From the NCBI GenBank assembly GCA_015143735.1, contig VKHC01000486.1, positions 1-11,663 of the forward strand: a DNA stretch of 11,663 nucleotides. The letters run 5' to 3'. Position numbers and translations under genes: made by a program. Under the pieces are notes generated by a model that did not search any database, was not told the origin of the DNA, and saw nothing but the letters and a program-made list of their open reading frames with translations. Origin of the DNA: Synura sp. LO234KE. Its lineage: Eukaryota; Sar; Synurophyceae; Synurales; Mallomonadaceae. Positions 8,476-11,663 of the stretch are shown here, one piece after another (the first letter of the stretch is position 1; every line of letters begins with the position of its first letter).

Positions 8476-11177
8476 GTGAATTCACTTTTTGAGTTGTTGG
8501 TAAGATAGTATGGTCGATATCGGTAATAGATTGATTACCTTGGTTGAAACCATGCAAAAATTCTTTATCTATAAACAACCATCCGCACCTAGGCGTTGAT
8601 ATTGACGCCTCTTCGACTTTGCAGGAGATTTCATATTAAGCATTCTGCCTTAATCGTTGAATCAATTGTTTTGGACATGCTAGTAAACATGCACTTTTTT
8701 GTTGTAGCCTGGAGACCGTATCAAACAAACGAGGCGCTCAATTGATCTGGCGAAAGACTTTGGTACGAGGAAAGCCCCTTCTTTTCTAATAATTGGCGCC
8801 CAAAAATGTGGGGTGAGCTCGGTGGGGTGGGGAGTGAAGGGTGGTACAATTTGCGAGTAGTTGTCGAGTTTCATTACTTCTCTAATTGTCCACGAAGAAT
8901 GGAAAATGCAACAGCATTCGAGCAGCGTAGTGAAATAATAGACTGTGCGCATACGTCGCTGTACTTGACTGACTCTATTTATATATTGCCCCATCCTTCT
9001 CTGAACATACTGTATACTCCTGCTATACATCCCTGGTCCCTCTCCCTCACCAACAAGCCCACAGACATTACCTTTAAATATTTACCACTGCACGGTTCGT
9101 CACATACTATCTCGGTACTGTATGTTTGGGTGAAGACCACGTCTTTGTTTGAGTTGCTGTGCGACCACCCGCTGGTTGGACGTCCGAAATGCCGGGAAAC
9201 CCATTTCTTTGATTGGCGCTGGAGGGCTGATCTTCCCTCAATTGAGCAACAATATGACCAATGTAAGCCCACGGCATAGCCCTCAGGAAACGGCGCGTGC
9301 AGAGGGAGGTGTAATTGTCTGCAAATGTAACCGTTAGAGTGCTAATCTAGAAAGTTCGTGGGGGAATGGGGGGATAAGGCGGAAACAGTTATGAGTACTT
9401 GTCCGTTCTTTCATCTATCCTCCCCTCCTGTTGGTGCACATAGATATGACTTATTTCGAGAAGGACCTGCTGTACCACCACCCCTCCATCCTCACCGGCG
9501 AGTCTACACCCTCCTACATGGTACATAGGTGCGCCACAACGGGACGGAACTCTGCCCAACAATTCGATTGTACGCTCTTACTACGTCACTATCTCCTTGG
9601 ATTATATACGTAGTCATCCACTGACTGTTAACTTTAATTAAAGGCTTTGTCCTTTTACATACCCTGTCCATGGCTTACACTACTTTGACAGTGACGTAGT
9701 CATAGAACGTGTCCGCGCCTTGTGTCCGTGGGTGAAGCTCTTCGTCATCTTGCGGAACCCGACCCAACGAGCGTACTCACAGTACCAGATGTGCACAGAT
9801 ATGAGTGGGACGCCGGAGCAGAGGAAGGTGAAGTAGGGGGGGGGTACTGGAGGGGTGTTGCTCGTAATGCCTCCGTTGCGTACTAGTTCTCTCAGCTTCC
9901 TCCTGACTGGACACGGCTGCTTGTCCGCCTCCTTCAGATCCGCGGATTATCGGCATACAAGGACACGAGTTTTGAAGACGTTGTCAAGGCTGAGATAGAG
10001 GCTCTCGGGAAAGCTGGAATCACAGTGAGCGCTCGACTAAAATACAGTAAACGCACAAACTCAAATAACACTAAACATTGGAAATCCATGTATGACACGA
10101 GTGTAGCCGGAGAGCGGGTATAGGGACTTGTGGGCTCGGGTCACGGGCTCTCTTCCGATGGGTCACGGGGGGCACTCCGTCGTGCTCAGGTGGGCGGGGG
10201 CGAGAATGGGGATACAACACAGACAGGCAGCGTAATGGTGTCTCTTTCTCGAAGCCTACGACCACGTCATATGCTGATCATACGAATGATGTCTGTGTCT
10301 ATGCCTTTTCGTAAGAGGACTGTACGCCCTTCTACTTCAACCTTGGATTGATGCTTTCCCGCTGGGCACATCTCTTAAAGTACTGAGTATAAAGGACCTG
10401 CAAGGGACTAGAGATCAGGTGAGCCCCAGTGAGGCGAAGGGATGAAAGATAAGGCCGCGATCCATTCCCTAAGCATCAGTGGAGAAAGTACATACGCCGG
10501 CTGCATGATATATTTGGACACCTCACGCACTTATACCAAGGAAAACACTATGCAATAGAGCGGGCACATATGCATGCTCCATGTCTTCGCTCGCTACACA
10601 CATCCTATAGCGTACAGCATTTAAGTAGGTGTGGAAATCGTGGGGATCGCAGCAAGGTTTGGTTATCGACACCGTCATATGGCCGCCTTGCGACGTATCT
10701 GTGACTGCAGTCGCACTCTCCCCCGCACTCTTCTTTTTGATTGCTGAGGGGTGACGTTAGGGTTATTCGATCTCAAGTCATTAACCGTATTCTCCTGGTA
10801 ATCGGTCAGGTGCGAGGAGTGATGAATGACGTGTACAAACACGTTGGTCTTCCCCCTCATGACGTGGAGAACATCGCTGCCCGCAATACGAGGGAGTACA
10901 CACCCATGCCACCCGAGGTAGAACATCGTGGGCGATGCCTGTGCGAGAACGTGTAATGTCCATCTCATCTCATCACCACAAGTACAGGGAAGGGGGGAGG
11001 AGTCGTAATCGCTTGATCTGTCCCTCTGTAGCGTGTAGGCATCGAACTCTTTATATTTGTCTTGTGTATTTTTCCATGTCCCAATTTCCTCTTCAGGTCC
11101 GGCGAATACTGGATGAGTTTTATGAGCCTTACAACGCGAAACTGGAGGAAATGCTGGGAAGTGCGCTCGATTGGTAG
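7792..11177 (+). CDS. Fused Asp/Asn beta-hydroxylase-like 2OG oxygenase and PAPS sulfotransferase
   Basis: Ten exons join in frame: 7792-8475 (or 8499), 8708-8812, 9136-9262, 9444-9528, 9692-9827, 9938-10024, 10107-10189, 10316-10418, 10810-10917, 11097-11177. All introns are GT-AG. The product is 532 or 540 aa. The N-terminal half carries the Fe(II)/2-oxoglutarate oxygenase signature. The C-terminal half carries a full sulfotransferase: 5' PAPS loop, ETHFFDW, GESTPSYM, 3' PAPS segment and the usual C-terminal LDEFYEPYNAKLEEMLG. The bridge PGDRIKQTRRSIDL cannot start a protein itself, because an in-frame TAG sits directly before it (8705-8707), so it must be spliced from upstream. The upstream exon offers phase-0 donors that fit. 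No signal peptide or membrane segment is seen, so the protein is probably soluble, unlike Golgi sulfotransferases. The start ATG is the first in frame after a TGA near 7739. Two separate genes remain possible; only a transcript would settle it. Confidence 0.8.
8476..8707 (+). other. Intron 1 of the fusion gene, with two possible donors
   Basis: The donor is either CAG|GTGAAT at 8476 or TTG|GTAAGA at 8500. Both are phase 0, and the second adds eight residues (VNSLFELL). The acceptor is strong: a T-rich tract, then GTTGTAG at 8701-8707. The first choice gives HRIQLQPGDRIKQTRRSIDL, a natural-looking join. The second has the stronger donor. Confidence 0.65.
8708..11177 (+). other. Sulfotransferase-encoding exons 2-10 of the fusion gene
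   Basis: Residues below use the 532-aa model. KAPSFLIIGAQKCGTTSL (250-267) is the 5'-phosphosulfate-binding loop, split by the intron after KCG. RETHFFDWRW (283-292) and LTGESTPSYM (322-331) follow. CPWVKLFVILRNPTQRAYSQ (345-364) is the 3'-phosphate-binding segment, with the expected Arg and Ser. GHGGHSVVLRGLYALLLQPW (427-446) and VGLPPHDVE are typical of this family in algae. The domain ends in LGSALDW followed by TAG. Several boundaries rest on phase: TAT is rebuilt across intron 3 (T|AT), AGT across intron 4 (AG|T) and AGA across intron 7 (AG|A). All core motifs are present, so activity is expected. The acceptor could be a small molecule, lipid or sugar. Confidence 0.93.
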
Positions 11178-11663
11178 CTCATCGCTTACTATCTGGTTTA
11201 TCACCTGGTGTGCCTATTCCGAAAGTTTTTGTTTGCGCTTGGCAAATAAAAAGTAGAAGTGGATTCACTGTGCTCTAGAGGGGTGAGAAGATATCAGTAT
11301 TTCTCCGAAACTATGAGCGAGTGCTGTGGCCTAATAATAATATTCATTTCAGATATATATTATTTACATCATCGGTGCGCCTTTTTGCACCATTAAAATA
11401 TATAGAGAATCATCCAGATGTATCATGGTTAAAACCACTAAATGCGCTGTGAAGCACCGTAAAAAGATGATATGTTCGTGGGAGATACAAGAGGAGCATG
11501 TCGGTTAGATGATGGTATCTTCCATCCTGCAACCTGCATCTCAAAAAGAAAATATGGAGTGAAAAGAAACACAAATATCCATCTTGCACATCGGTGCACC
11601 AAAATCCAGCTACAGATAATCCATTTGTAGCTAAAAATCAAAATTTATATTTCCGTGGTAGAT
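11178..11663. other. AT-rich 3' flank, no clear gene
   Basis: After the polyadenylation signal the DNA is AT-rich. Small plus-strand frames at 11425-11508 (27 aa, Lys/Cys/His-rich) and 11472-11630 (52 aa, containing CISKRKYGVKRN and HRC) overlap, and I do not recognise them. A GGTGC/GCACC inverted repeat lies at 11374-11391, and the octamer GGTGCACC at 11593-11600 is a palindrome. None of this supports a gene call. Confidence 0.4.
11245..11250 (+). terminator. Candidate polyadenylation signal of the fusion gene
   Basis: AATAAA lies 68 nt after the sulfotransferase stop codon (11175-11177), on the coding strand and at a normal distance for a short 3' UTR. The cleavage site itself is not evident. 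Many algae do not depend on this hexamer, so the match could be chance. Confidence 0.45.

Noticed and set aside
8506-8508. Stop codon ending a 238-aa stand-alone oxygenase
   Set aside because: Two phase-0 donors precede it and the next sulfotransferase exon requires an upstream partner, so it is probably intronic. It is kept as a possible unspliced form.
8591-8610. AGGCGT/ACGCCT inverted repeat
   Set aside because: A 6-bp stem inside an intron with no supporting context; likely chance.
9521-9691. Donor at 9517 (ATG|GTACAT) joined to an acceptor at 9643 in the sulfotransferase
   Set aside because: It adds residues unlike the family. The donor at 9529 with the acceptor at 9691 gives the expected TPSYMVHSDVVIERV.
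7686-11345. Shared TAATATTCAT near 7690 and 11340 as possible element ends
   Set aside because: Short AT-rich match in direct orientation, with no target duplication or transposase between.

Overview
The window is eukaryotic nuclear DNA. Its two largest genes can only be read by splicing many short exons across introns of about 65-505 bp. Every junction I propose keeps the reading frame and restores a recognised protein family. The gene set (a plant/algal-type long-chain acyl-CoA synthetase with a possible bipartite plastid presequence, and a PAPS sulfotransferase joined to a 2-oxoglutarate oxygenase) suggests a protist alga, perhaps one with a red-derived secondary plastid (stramenopile or haptophyte). 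The species cannot be determined from the sequence.

Layout. 1-1036: no convincing gene. 1037-5408 (minus strand): a complete acyl-CoA synthetase gene of about 11 exons, two of whose introns appear to be GC-AG. 5446-6471 (plus strand): a single-exon gene for a membrane-anchored beta-propeller protein, head to head with the synthetase gene. 6472-7791: AT-rich and mostly empty, with two small doubtful ORFs. 7792-11177 (plus strand): a ten-exon gene in which an N-terminal Asp/Asn beta-hydroxylase-like oxygenase runs in frame into a complete sulfotransferase, predicted 532 or 540 aa. 11178-11663: AT-rich 3' flank with a polyadenylation signal at 11245-11250.

Function. The fusion gene is the main novelty. 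One polypeptide could hydroxylate a substrate and then sulfate the new hydroxyl. The synthetase activates fatty acids as CoA thioesters. A link between the two, such as a sulfated hydroxy-lipid, is only a hypothesis because neighbouring eukaryotic genes need not share a pathway. Base composition is a mosaic: roughly 4450-8700 is AT-rich, while the distal exons of both flanking genes are GC-richer. The fusion gene itself spans this change. All exon boundaries were worked out by hand from splice consensus, phase and family motifs, without transcript data.
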